64,000 bases of DNA, taken from the NCBI GenBank assembly GCA_942159475.1, contig OW804098.1:80841178-80905177 (forward strand). The letters run 5' to 3'. Below are positions 12,744 through 25,300 of this stretch, one piece after another. A model generated the notes under the pieces. The model did not search any database, had not been told where the DNA came from, and saw nothing but the letters and a program-made list of their open reading frames with translations. This stretch comes from Sthenelais limicola. Its lineage: Eukaryota; Annelida; Polychaeta; Phyllodocida; Sigalionidae. The position numbers were made by a program, and so were the translations under genes. The stretch's first letter is position 1. Every line of letters begins with the position of its first letter.

Positions 12744-13086
12744 CTAGGGGGCAGAACGTTCAAGTGAGGAAATCCTATTTAACAAACAAGCCAAGGTGAC
12801 TTTATCGGCTGCTTGGCTGGAAACAACCGAAGTAAGCCGTTTCTGTTGAGTAGAAGCCATCGTTAACAGCTTAGACAATATATCCGTGGTACCATCAACA
12901 GCATGTTCATCTTCCTCGTTGAAGACCGTCCAGGTAATTTCTCCAATTTTCCTCACTATCACCTTCATCTTGGCACCTCTGTAAAGCTTCTTTCTTAAAC
13001 CTACAAGAAGCGCTCCCAGGATGGGCATGTGTAAGTCCACAAGCATTGCAAAGCCCCATATTTCACAAAAAACAGTATTGTTCACT
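12744..13086 (-). pseudogene. Decayed ORF with zinc-knuckle-like motif, possibly transposon-derived
   Basis: On the minus strand, one frame from about 13075 reads CNACGLTHAHPGSASCRF, a Cys/His pattern (CxxC, two His, Cys) like a small zinc-binding finger, followed by a hydrophilic stretch ending at a stop near 12930. A second frame, open from 13127 to 12744, continues with an acidic segment (NEEDEHAVDGTTDILSKLL) and an Arg/Ser-rich end. Together they look like one protein broken by a frameshift. I do not recognise the family; short N-terminal regions of this style occur in gag-like or transposon-associated proteins. Not identified beyond that. Confidence 0.3.
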
Positions 13087-13129
13087 GTGGTGGTCAGCAT
13101 TGAACTGGCGGGAATCGTCCCTAGCAACC

Positions 13130-16100
13130 CGTGTTTAGATCAATTCAGGTAGCAGTTCAGTCTTTCACGATATAACCATATATAATCATATATATATTAT
13201 GAGCAATTCCACCAAAAATGCATCATTTGGCCTTCCAGGGCTGAAAATTAATATTATTTCAAATTTGCTTCCACTGATTTATTTCTCTTGTACATAAACT
13301 AGATGTATTACTGCTGATATAGACGAAATTGGGAACGTTAATAATGAATATTGTGGTCAGGGCAGCTTGGCAGAGACTGTGACCTGAATTCTGATGGTAA
13401 GGGCAGGGGGGGGGGGGCGGGAAGGTAAATATTTCAACATAAATGATGATTCAAATTAGAAATAGATAATAAAATGTATGCATAATGTTTCAAATTAGCG
13501 TGTACTTGATAGATCTTTATATAAGGGTCATAACACTCTTTAGTTTGTGAAAATATTCCAACTAGAAGAAAAGTTACAGCCAAATAGCCATTCAATAATG
13601 GTAATGGTAATGGCCGCGGCAAAGGTCATAGGTCATTGACCCTCTGGCCTATTATGCGCATATAATCCATTATATCTAGAATACGTTCAAACATATCAAT
13701 AACATTGTTTTCCCCTCGTTTTTCTGTTAAATTGATTTGTATACTTGTTTCGGTTGTTTATGGAGGTAAATAAAATACGAGGTACGTTTATGTAAATACA
13801 GAATAACATTTCCTGTTGCAAGAATACCAGTATACCAAGAGTACTTAATAGTACAGGAATGCAACTTATATTTCAAGATATTATTTCCTGTATTCAATGT
13901 TAATTTCACGAATACCTTGATATCAAGTATTAGACACTTGCGTGATGTGCAGTCTATCATTGAATATAATACATTCAGATTAGTATCACTTGATGATTGA
14001 TGTGTAAACCGTAGTCTGTGATGGAAGTGTAAGTATAACAGAGGATGCAGTACATTATATGCAGTTTAAAGTACAAATTTACATCAATTATAATCTGTTT
14101 GGTTTATAAATAGAAAGATGGTATTAAAACCTTGTGTTTTCTGGAAGATGAGCCCTTACCGGTTTCAGATACAAAATCTAAGTCAATACAGTGTCTTTAG
14201 ATGATGACTCTAGGAAGAGTACAATCAGTGATGTAAGTAGCACAGTTCTTTATCACACTTTTGAGTCAGTGATAGACCACAATTTTATCACATTTGTAGG
14301 AACTCTTGTCCTGTTGTCCAGTTCCTAGTATTTACTACTTGTGAGTATGGCCCATAGTCTTTGATTTAAGTCTTTTAATTTAAATGGAGCACTACGAGAT
14401 AAGCGTTCACTAGATGCCCGTAGATTTCCAACCGAATTTGGGTTAGGTTGAGGGGTGTATAGCCTATTGGTAATTTAGAGGTGGGCTTTATAATAGAGCA
14501 AATAAAATCCATTCTTGACAGCGAGAGTGCTCGCTCCTCCGTCAGGTTCTGTTTCATCGGCGCTCAGACATGCCAAAAAGGTACTTCCCGTTGTGAACCA
14601 AACTTCCATCGCATCATTTCCACTTCACAACGTCACAGGCTATTTCCAGTTACACAAGGGCTGCTGATCTAAGCAAAGCAAATATACTGATCTTAACTCT
14701 CTTGTCCACATCTCTATTTTCTCTTTGCTCCCGGGCTCTCTAACCTTTTCTCTATCCTTTCACTCCAATCTCCCCCCCCCCCCTTTACTTTCCTCCGTAT
14801 CTCTGCCTTTTTTTCTCTTCCCCCTTAGCAATCTATGTAGCAAGATCATGACAAATAAACATTTAACATGCTTTAGACTAGCATTTTGAAAATGTACATA
14901 CTAATTGAATTTACATAGAATATTGGCCTTTATGGACTATTTTAGGGACACAAAAGATATTAAATACAAGATGAAGGGGAAATGGCTAACGTTTGCTATT
15001 ATAGCATTCCTACAAAATCTTATTATTGAACAAAAAACAATGGCTAAACACAGTTTAGAAGTTGGAGAAGTTTGTGAGTTACCAGGGGCTAGACGACTTG
15101 GCAGAGATTGATGAACCGCTCAAGAAGCCATTGCCCCAAACAAGGACCTAACTTAACTCTCACACAACACCCACTGATGCTTTTATATATTGACGCTCTC
15201 CATTGACCAACATTGTCTATAGTACCGGTGCGATACACTAGATATAACATCATTATAATATATTGGAGCATCGATCAATTTTCCGATTATAAACTTCTAC
15301 TACATCAAAGAAGGGTCAATATGAGTAACTCATACCATTGAAGTCAGATCACCAAAGTTCTTCTTTTCAATTCTTTGTTTAGAAAACAAGATACATATGC
15401 AATATAGCGCTCTTGCTTAATTTAAGCGTTTTTCTTTGTGCCCTGAGTTAATAACATACTAAATTAATAAGGTGTGGGAGTGCATAGATTATATAATACT
15501 TAATTAAGACTAATTGACTTAATACATGTGTTTAATGGAAGCAATGGACTGTAGAATAAAGATGAGTTTAGATGAACTTGGATGAGGTATTGTGGTATTG
15601 ATGAGGATGTGATGAATAAGGTATCCTTCTATTATTATAAACCTCTCCATACATAACACATCGGTGATTGAGTGAAATTACTTTTTATACAGAGGTCATG
15701 ATTTCATAATCAACAACTGTGTTACTGTATATTTATTTTCAAAATCGTCTACAGATTTCGGAAGGAGATTAATATTTGATATAGTCACCAATTTATTCCG
15801 AGTGAAAATTGGACACAGTGACGACAGTACAAATCCCCAAACATGACCGTAAGTTCCTTAAGACCATTCGCAGATATCAGTACATGGTAAACAAGTACAT
15901 TGGTATTATATAGCATGTGAAAAAATATGTACAGACGATATTGTGTGAGGGGCAAGCTTTAAATCGTCCGCCAGTAACGAGACCACGTTGGCGTTGGTGA
16001 GGACTGACGTCATGTATCATATCAATATGTCTATAGGATGGTTGGTCATATCTCCTGCATGTCTATATCCAAACATATAAAGCGTCAATAACGAACTATA

Positions 16101-16779
16101 CATGTTCTACTCTATTACTTGTTCAATACATTTTTCGATGACCAAAAGATTTACTGACTTAAGTGAAGAGGCATATATATAATATATCCACATACTTGAA
16201 TGCTAGTTTTGTTTATTTATATTAGTTTATTCAGTCTAAGTATTGCATCGAAAGTGATGCTGTCATCAGATCATCTCACTCAATAATTTGTAATCTAGTG
16301 AAATATTCAATATCAACATCTTGTTAGGATGCCATAGACAGTTTTACCGTTGCAACAAAACTACTTTGATCATCTAAAAATAATAAGGTAATATAGATCA
16401 CACAAAATATTATGATGTGAATATTGTCGATTACACCTACAAAGACTCATTTTTAAGCATCTATATTAGATGTGTAGTGAACCTGGTATATATATGAGCT
16501 AAGAGCTAGTCTCATTGACTAAAAGAATATGATAAGAAGAAGTACTCTTTCTATAAAGTAGGGTATCCACTATACATAAATTCTTGCAGACCCGATTACC
16601 TCTATTCTATCTAGTCACCACCTAACGTTATTCCCCCACTACTTCCAGCTATGGTAAAGGGATAGGGAGACAGTGACAGTGTTTTTAACCACATGTACAT
16701 ATTCATTCCCTTCTTTCTGCTCCATCATCTTCTCTTTCTTCATGTTCTAACCTCCTCCTGAACCTCCTATATCAAACCC
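13130..16779. other. No gene recognised
   Basis: AT-rich, with a poly(G) run near 13406 and one CT tract (14735-14825). No coding signal. Confidence 0.5.
14735..14825 (+). repeat. CT-rich low-complexity tract
   Basis: Pyrimidine-rich with a poly(C) run near 14775. Confidence 0.75.
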
Positions 16780-17545
16780 TCTGCCTCATGATTGTCACAA
16801 CCCAAACCCCACCCTCCGGTTTCTCCTACACCTACACCTCCTGTACCTTCTCTTCCTTCACCTCCATGACCGCCTTCTCTTCCTACTTCTCCACCTCCTC
16901 TATCTCTATCTCTTCCTCTTCCTCATCCTTCACCTCAACCAACACTTTCACCTGCTCCTCCTCTTCATCCCTCTCTGCCTCCCCCACCTCCTCCACTACC
17001 TCCTCCTCTACTTCCTCCTTTACCTCAACATCAACCTCCTCCTCTTCCTCTTCATCTTCCTCTTCCTTCACCTCAACCACTACTTCATCCTCTTCCTCTT
17101 CCTTCACTTCAACCACTACTTCACCCATCACCTGCCCCCACCACCACACACACCGTTCCGTTCACCTTCTCCCTCTACATCTCTCTGTTACTTTTTCTCT
17201 TTCTTTGTCTATCCCTGTCTATGTCTAATTTCTTTCAAACTCATTCTCTCTGTCATTCGTTTCTCTCCCTGTCCCTCCCATACACATTGCTTCCCATCTC
17301 TCTCTATCTGTACTTTGTGCCAATTCTGTATCCCTGTGTCCTACACAATTTCAGTCCATCTCAGTGTGGAATTATAGCTCCCGTCTGACACTCTCTGTCT
17401 CCCTCAGACTTTCTCCTAGTCTTTCTCACAGTCCAGGCCCCTTCTTTGTCTCTCTTTCCCTGTCTCACCCTTTCTCTTTCTTTGCCTCGGTTTTGAGCTC
17501 TCTGTATCTCACATTGCCTCTGAATCTGTCTCTGTTGCACAACAG
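16780..17545 (+). repeat. CT-rich tract with TCC/TTCC repeats and a 36-bp tandem
   Basis: Strong pyrimidine bias. A 36-bp unit containing CCTTCACCTCAACCACTACT is repeated at 17065 and 17101. A 146-codon open frame (Ser/Thr-rich on plus, Glu/Val-rich on minus) arises from the composition. Confidence 0.85.
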
Positions 17546-17587
17546 TGACTAAAACAGCATCTTAAACGGGTTTAATTTGAAAAATTA

Positions 17588-17786
17588 AGGGTGGTCTCCA
17601 CTGGCAGTGGTAAGCTCTGTGGTAAGCCTTGCGATGGCTTTTGCTGGTTCTGTAGGTGGAGAGGAATGACGAGGTCCTGCCTACATGGTTCACTGGCCCT
17701 GGAGGTAGGACATCGCCACTTCTCACCATCACAGCACCATTGCAAGGCTTACCGCAGAGCTTACCGCAGCCACTGGAGACCACCCT
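17588..17786. mobile_element. PIF/Harbinger-like MITE, family A, copy 2
   Basis: A 199-bp element with near-perfect ends AGGGTGGTCTCCACTGGC and CCACTGGAGACCACCCT, plus the inner TAAGCTCTGTGGTAAGCCTT block and its inverse. Closely similar to 8466-8657 along its whole length. Flanks are TTA and ATA, so one duplication may have mutated. Confidence 0.8.
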
Positions 17787-17889
17787 ATAAGCATATTACA
17801 GGTACTAATTTTCAGAGAGAAGTTGAAAGAGAAAGATGGTGGGAGAGGTAACAAAGAGAGATAAAGGTGTGGGCCCCACTGACAAATAT

Positions 17890-17927
17890 ACTAGCAAATA
17901 ACTGCGCTACACAAAGGATTTGCTAGT
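17890..17927. repeat. Hairpin ACTAGCAAAT/ATTTGCTAGT
   Basis: Perfect 10-bp inverted repeat with an 18-nt loop. GGGCCCCAC- and GGGGCCCTAC-type words about 25 and 55 bp outside suggest a small eroded MITE (roughly 17866-17995). Confidence 0.45.
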
Positions 17928-18099
17928 AGGTAGGTGATAGTTTAGTGAGGGTGGGTGATTGGCTTTCAATCTCACTTGGGGCCCTACACTGAGAGGCAGC
18001 CAACGGGCCTGCCTGTCAGCTTAGATGTTGGACCCTGGGTTTGCTACTATTGATGATTCTGTTTTATAAGTGACTAGCAAAGAACCCGTCCTCTGTACG

Positions 18100-18365
18100 G
18101 TCCCCTCCCCCCCCCCCCGCCTCGCCTGGCACCTCTCCCTCTGCCTCTTCTTCACTCTCCCTCTCCCTGCTTTCTCTCCCTCCCCTTTTCTCCCCACCCC
18201 CTCCCCTCTCCCTCCCCTCTTTTCCCTCCCTCTGTTCTCTGTTACTCATATCTTTTTCCCCTCCCCTCCCCCTCTTTGATTCCCCCGCACTCTCCCTCTT
18301 CTTCACTCTCCCACTCCTCCTCCCCCCCCCCCCCCTCCTAAACCTCTCCCTCCCCACCTCGCTTT
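18100..18365 (+). repeat. CT-rich tract with poly(C) runs
   Basis: Continuous C/T-biased sequence with CCCCTCCCC and TCTCCC words. Confidence 0.82.
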
Positions 18366-18860
18366 GCCCTGTGATGGTCCCGTGGTCCATTGAAGGCATG
18401 AAGGCATGACATCATTACGTTTTTGTTCAAATTCTCTTATAGTTCCCAGGGGGCTTCCCAGGCTATAGATAGAGTGTGGAGATCCATCATTAAAAAGGGC
18501 TTAAAAATCCCATTTTCACCCCTGATACCTTCACAAACCACATTTACTGTCCTCCGGAAAGGGTCGACGGACCTGTAGAGAGCAGAAAAACGGCTGGTAA
18601 AATCCAAGATTCCAAGAACATAATCCACAAGATATCTCCGTTTCACGTTTATTATATATAGATACTATGAATAAATTTGGTAAGATTTTGTTTGTCATAG
18701 TTGTTCAAATGCAACCTTAATTTCAACTAGCCTACATTGTACATTTATCCAATAAGGTATCATGTGAATTCTTACCTGTACATTCTGGAAATCGTTTCCT
18801 ATACTGTTCCATCATCACATGGCTGGAGCATATACTGATTAATAGTGCAGCAAATGACAT

Positions 18861-19000
18861 GGGGATGTGTGGTGGCTGAGTGGTCTAAAGCACTGGGTCG
18901 GCCCAGTGGCATGAACATGTTGTTGGTTCACCACCTCCCCCCAGGTACTAGAGGAATACTCCCATTGCGGTGATCTAGTCCTGGTAAAGATATAAAAAGA
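18861..19000 (+). mobile_element. tRNA-derived SINE (Ser/Leu-type head)
   Basis: TGGCTGAGTGG at 18873 fits the RNA polymerase III A box of class II tRNAs. GGTTCACCACC at 18925, 52 bp on, is a degraded B box. The anticodon stem CTGGG/CCCAG survives, but its loop is too short, so this is not a working tRNA. A unique ~60-bp body and an A-rich tail (TATAAAAAGAATATAAAAG) follow. No target-site duplication was confirmed. Confidence 0.5.
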
Positions 19001-21749
19001 ATATAAAAGAAATAACGCAATAATTTTGTATTTATCAATACTGGCAATTTCTTCAGGGTTATATGCCACAATCCTATGTATGATGTATGTCACATGATCT
19101 AGAATGTCCGGCTATCTAGAATGCTAGGTTTCATCCCTAGGTATCATTCCTATCGGCAAAATATGTAATTTGTGACAGTAAAATATTGTATTTCCCAATC
19201 TTTCCCGATTCATTTCTTTCGGGTCTATCTATGTCCAATCATATCCAATTAGTCCCTGCTAGAACCTGCTATCGACCTCACCAAGCTGGGGCGACTTAGG
19301 TTGCATAAACATTATATATGTTCTGCCTACCTAATTAGGTTTGGAGCAGCAAAGTTTTCCGATTTGATGGGATAAAAATTGAATAGTTTGCATTTGCTGC
19401 AGGGCTGACATTTTATTATATTCAACATCTGTAACCCCAATATCGCAAACTGAGGTGCTTTGGGTTACTTGGGTTACTTGGGTTTTTAAGAAAGTTTGTA
19501 TATTTTGTTCTGTTCGTCAGTCATTATGCCTAGATATACTACAGTGTTATGTGATGAATAAAACATAATTTCGTCAAACATCATAGATGCTCTTAGATGC
19601 CCATCCCCCTAACCCCTACTAATGAGTTATACTAGCTAGCAAACTATAACTATGAAGCTAGACAGAATACATTTTCTTCTCTCCAAGTTAGGATTTATAA
19701 AAAAAATGGTAACATTAAGGAACTCCGGAAATCTTCACATTGTAAGAGCAACTAGATTTAATGATGGTCCAATTTTACTCGTATTCTACCCTAAAAAGAA
19801 GCTGATAAGATGTCTCTGCATTTTCAGGTGGTATCCACATGGAATAACCCATACGATTAAGAAATATTTAAGACCAAATGCTATTCAAAAAGCAGAAATA
19901 TTCAAGAAATACTATTTGGAACATAATCATCAATCTACTTGCTCGGCTCTCTCGCTTTCACTTCCACCTCAAGAATATTACTTGAAAGAATGTATATCAT
20001 ATATACCAACATTTCTATATATTCATCCTACTCCTATCATATAGCAGACCTATTGAAACATCTCGCAATAGAAAAGTATTGTGTATTTAATAATTTATCT
20101 ATCGATTACCACTTAGCCAGTCTATTATGACAAACAAAATATCCCCAATATTAACAAAAACATTAATAAATATAGGCCTACTCCTACCTGTTTAAACACT
20201 GTAAGGAATTATAGCATTAGTGGAATCGGGAAAAGATTTCGTCAAATTAGCGGATAAATAGCGGAGAATTACTGGACAGCCGTTGATTAATTAGTTATGC
20301 AACAGGATTTCGTGGAATAGCGGAAAACCACTATTTCACTACCCCGTTAAATTCCACTAGTTCCATCATTAATTATGAAATGCCCCCCTAGACTGGCTAG
20401 GTCTCATGAGGATCGATGATAAAGATTTAATAAGTGCTGAAAGTTTTTACCCATCCACGTTGAGTATTTTTGTTCTAAATGCTATGACCCTCTGTGCTTA
20501 ATAATTTATTCCTATTGTGCGATAAATAGAAAAGTATAGAATTTCTAATTTGCTCCCATTGGGGTTTCAGAGAGATAATTTTCATATAATTTTCTGCTCG
20601 AAGCAAAGTTTCCAGTTCTTATCTTCCTTCGACCGTAAACGAAATTAATCACAAGGGGATCGTTTGTTTTCATTTAGTCATACTTCAAAAGAATGTGCTT
20701 CGCGTAAATCAATGTGTTCTATGAACTCTCCCTTCCCTGTTCTAAATTATGTCACTTCAGGACAAATAACTGAAATTAATCCCAAATGAGGTATCATTCA
20801 TTTTGTTCCGAAGAGATGTTCAAATGTTCTCAATGAATGGATATTAAGTATTCCCTTCACGTGTAGGCCTTATATACAGGCTCGTATAGAAATATCCCTT
20901 TACCTGTAACATTATTCATTACAATAAGTATAAAAAAATAAATAAAGAACATAAGTATAATTAATATGTTGATTTCGTGTATTCCAACACAACATTAATG
21001 TGCTGCACCTATAATATAAGGCATGGGAGAGCGTATATAGTATAATGATATCACTGCAGTGCGGTCAGTAGAAGTAATTTCTGTGGTCCATTCTGGCCTC
21101 TGCATGGGCCCAAAACTATCAGAAGGAACGATGTAAACACGAGGGACATGTTCAGCCTCAAAAGGACTATGTATACTATTGATCAGAGCGTATGAAGAAA
21201 AGACCCTTGGTTCATGGTTCTTGGCACAAATCAAACATGACATGTATTCCCAGCCGTTCCAGCATCTGGGTAGAAAAAGATGAGGTTCTGAAAGATATGT
21301 GAAAGGAGATCTTTAACCACTAAAGTCTATGTGTTTGAGGGGTGCTCCGAAGTTCGTGAGAGAAAACAAGACCCTCTAAGCACTAGGATAAATTTTGCAA
21401 AGCTTCTCAATCCCTACATGAAACCCCACACAATGCCAATGCGGAGAAGGTGCATGGGGTGTGTTCAGAAAAAGCACCTACAAAAGCTGTCCTTGGGAAG
21501 CACATCCGGTTTTGTATCTGGTGCAAGTATTTATGAGTATTCTTACTTGAAAACTGTATTGGCGGGAGTATTTTCTTTTGAGGTGTCCTATTTTGGAAAA
21601 CCTTGCAATATAAAACAATAGAAGTACATCCAAGTCAAGGGCCTTGAAAGAAGCATGCGCCTATATATTATATCCATGGATGCATATATATGTACATACA
21701 TATTAATGTGCACACGCCACATAGTGTTCAGTAGGTAATGTATATCTAT
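19001..21749. other. No gene recognised
   Basis: A 130-codon frame (19652-20044, plus) and an 82-codon minus frame (20995-21243) match nothing I know. A weak inverted TAGTGGAAT pair occurs at 20219 and 20350. Confidence 0.5.
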
Positions 21750-22325
21750 TTAACCCATTGAGGGCGGGCTGATGCCTCAAGGCATCAACATCAAAATGGC
21801 TTAGTGGACGGGCTGATGCCTCAAGGCATCACACATAATTTGGCCCAGGGGACGGGGTGATGCCTTGAGGCATCAATTTTTTATATAAATTGAAGGGGGC
21901 ATAACTTAATAAAAAATGAACAGATTTTGATGAAATTTGAAATATATGTATACAAACACATTAGAAATATTTTTATAGGTGTGTTGTCATGGAGACAATA
22001 ATAATGACGTCATAACTAACATATGTAAATGCTGGAAAGTGAATTTGGAGCAAGGTTGCCCCCATATTGCACCCAATTGAGACCCATTATTTTAATTATT
22101 GAAGACCAAATTCTAGAAATTATGAAAAAATATGATCAATAACTGTTTACACCTATTAAACGATGTACATATGACACATATTATTTGAAGAAAATATTCC
22201 TAAAGTGTTTTTAAACCCTAAACTTCATGTTAAACACCCGTCCTGAAGCCCAAAAAGGGGGAAAAGGGCCCCCCCGTCCACCAGGCAAAAATATGTGTAA
22301 ACTGCCCCCGCCCTGAATGGGTTAA
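21750..22325. mobile_element. piggyBac-like MITE with TTAA target duplication
   Basis: TTAA at both limits (21750-21753, 22322-22325) encloses ends CCCATTGAGGGCGGG and the inverse CCGCCCTGAATGGG. TTAA duplication plus CCC termini is the piggyBac signature. The left third carries three short hairpins of GATGCCT/AGGCATC about 45 bp apart (21770, 21814, 21860). No transposase frame, so non-autonomous. Confidence 0.82.
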
Positions 22326-25300
22326 AATCACATTCTAACAGAATATTGAATCAAAACCGGTTGTTGTAGTATAACTCATATTGATAGCGCGTACTGCACG
22401 AAATTGGGCTTAATTTGCTAGCGAATTGGTACATATAAAGCATTCATATAATAATTAATAAAAACATTGATGTAACCATGCAATGTCGACAGCTGCAGCA
22501 GTAGTCGAAACTAATATTACTGGGGCCATCAACCAGTTTAACTTTTAACAGGTTCGACGAGAAGGACCTTTTACTCGGATGGCCTCTTGCCCATCCATCA
22601 GTAAATATAATAAACGAATAAATCAACGCATATAAAGCCAGTCAACATTAGCAATGGGTAGGCCTCATTAAGCGTGAAGCCACTCTACCTGGGCAGAAAT
22701 GCTGTGTCGTAGGCCCTCTGAGCAGAAATATCATTGTTCTACTTCTTTTACCAGTGAAGATAAATTGTGATTAATGCCATATACTTCAAAAAAGAGAAAA
22801 TCCTTGTATTCATTTGTTATGATGCTATTATATTAAATGGAGAGAGGAGCTGGAAGGAACTTGTGATCTGTTTAAGATCTGAAACCCGACTGCTTAAAAC
22901 ATTGAAACGTTCCTAAATTTATACGTAAAAGTAAAAACGATGCAAGACTAGCTGTCCCTCAACCCATTGTCACCCTATGTGACCTTCAATTGATCAATGG
23001 CATTCGGCTTCAAAATTAATCAGCCTACCGGTATGGATCTAGTATATATACTGTCTATTTAAAGAATACGTTTTACCAGAGTAAAGGTTTCTTATCTAAT
23101 CTCTTCGTTTCCTCGCTTCCGTTTCATATTCGTGAGATGAAATATCGGCCTCTTTAATATGCAAAAACCTGACGCCTATACTACAACCACATCGTGATAA
23201 TTAGGAGCGATAGCAGCCCTGAGTTTGTTGTTTTGTATAATTCTTCCTGTAATTACATTTGGATCTGAATCACCATATTGAGTAACAAGGCGTGTTTATA
23301 ACTAGTGTCGATGGTAGTTGAAAACAAATGAGGAGAATAATTAATTAATCTACAGCTTGCTGCCATGTTGGTGGCGAGTTTGAATCTGGCGGCTAGCATC
23401 GATCATGTGACCAGTGTCTAGGTGAGCTCAGGTAGAATATCACATAATCGTTGGCCTTTACCAGGTTATAACCCTATACCAAGGTATATGGTGGCAACAT
23501 TACTAGAAAACATGCAGCTCTAATGGAATAGACCTCTGTGTATGCGTATCGAGTGAAATAGTAGGAACTAATATCAGATATACCATTGGTGTCCTTGTAG
23601 GAAATGATATCAGATATATTATATATGTCCTTGGTGCCTGTGTATCAAGAATTGTAGATTTTGTAGACAGGCAAGTTGCATTTGTCTTGTTTCCCTTCCA
23701 CGCCTTATTTTAATTAAATAATGAAATTATAAATGGTGGCATGTTCGGTGGCTTGCAATGCCTTTTAGCTCAGCAAAATTACAGTTTTTGCATAAACATA
23801 AAGCCACCATGCGCAGTCTAGCTTGATGTCTTCTCCGAATAAGAAGCAGCCTGGTGGTGAACAGACAGTGAATAAGAGTGTTAGTGCCAAAAAATAAAAT
23901 GAGAATCATAATCCTGTAGCTATTTCATTGCTTTAGTGGTCAAAATCGAAAATACATTTCTTTGGACTGACTCTGGAGTGAATCATTAGAAATCACTCGA
24001 ACAAGCAGTCATAGTTCATGTGTTGGATATGAAATTGTTATACGTAACATTAAATAACCATTAACAGTCCCGCCTCCGAACGAGGGTTGGTACATGATTG
24101 ATGCTATACCTGAATAAAATACCTTACAAACCCTGATATTATTTTCTATCAATAATTACTAATCAGTAATTAAAAACAAAAAACACGCCTTTTCTTTGTG
24201 ACACGCGTTCAGAAACCACAACACTATTAAAATGCTTACAAGTATTCTACTTGCTCACAGGGAAAACCCCCATTCACTCATCGTATAATGAATAAGAAAC
24301 ACACGTAGTTCAAATAAATCACTGACAATTGTATGGGTGGTCTAGAATGCCAGTAGTATTGATAGTGCCAATTTTCCAAATAGTGAAATCGAGACTATAT
24401 AGATATAATTGATATAATATCATCAGTCACAGTTTAATTTGCATGGGAACATATGAAAATCATCAGAAAACAGACATTCGAATATGTGTTTTTTTTAACA
24501 ATACAATATCAATTTTAAGCCACTTTTTAATTAATGGATGCAATATTACCAATAAGCATCTTTATAAATCATAACAGCATGAGTCTTCTAATCCACATTT
24601 ATCAGGTAATGTTTGTTATTGCTGATGTTACCGAGTAACATATTTCACACATTCATAGGTTTCCTTATGATGTTTGTAATGTTCACTGAATGTATCACTT
24701 CATAAGCGGGGGAGGAATTTGCATGAATCATGCAAATTGTGATACCGGTTTGACATTTGGCATGCTGGTAGGTCAGCCCATGAGATTTTCAAAAACCTGC
24801 TGCAAGTTGGCCCACACCCCTGGTGGCCGGTAGCTGCGAAAACCTAAATGGCCAACACAAGACACCAAATGCATCCTATATTGGCTTCTACTTCAAGATA
24901 CTAAAAGTACATGACTCCTTCTACCCAAATCAGTCATAACCTCTTCGGTGGAGTATTTTTGAAAGGTCCATGTGGCTGGCGGACTAGTTATGACTGTTCT
25001 TTAAATGATTTTTAAAGCAGTCAAGAAATAGGTCCGAAAGTCAGCGTTTATGTTTTCAAAATAAAGCTCCGACTTCTGCCAACCTCAAGGGAAATGGTCT
25101 GTGCACCATTTACCCGAGCCCCTGTCTGAGGAAATCACATACACACAGCTGTCCGCGGTCATACGAACACACCCAATTTCCCAAAGGGTTGGCCATCGAG
25201 ATAACCCATTCCATTATTATCCCAAAAACGACCGTAACAAACCACTTCAATCAGAAACAAAGCCCAGCCCTAATCAAGGACATCCTTCTTACTGTTTAAT

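Noticed and set aside
16788..17228. 146-codon Ser/Thr-rich ORF and 88-codon Glu/Val-rich ORF on the other strand
   Set aside because: Both come from TCC/TTCC low-complexity repeats.
18861..18940. Functional tRNA gene
   Set aside because: The anticodon loop is too short, the B box is degraded and the acceptor ends do not pair well.
19652..20044. 130-codon plus-strand ORF
   Set aside because: No recognisable motif. A frame of this length is expected about once by chance in 64 kb of AT-rich DNA.
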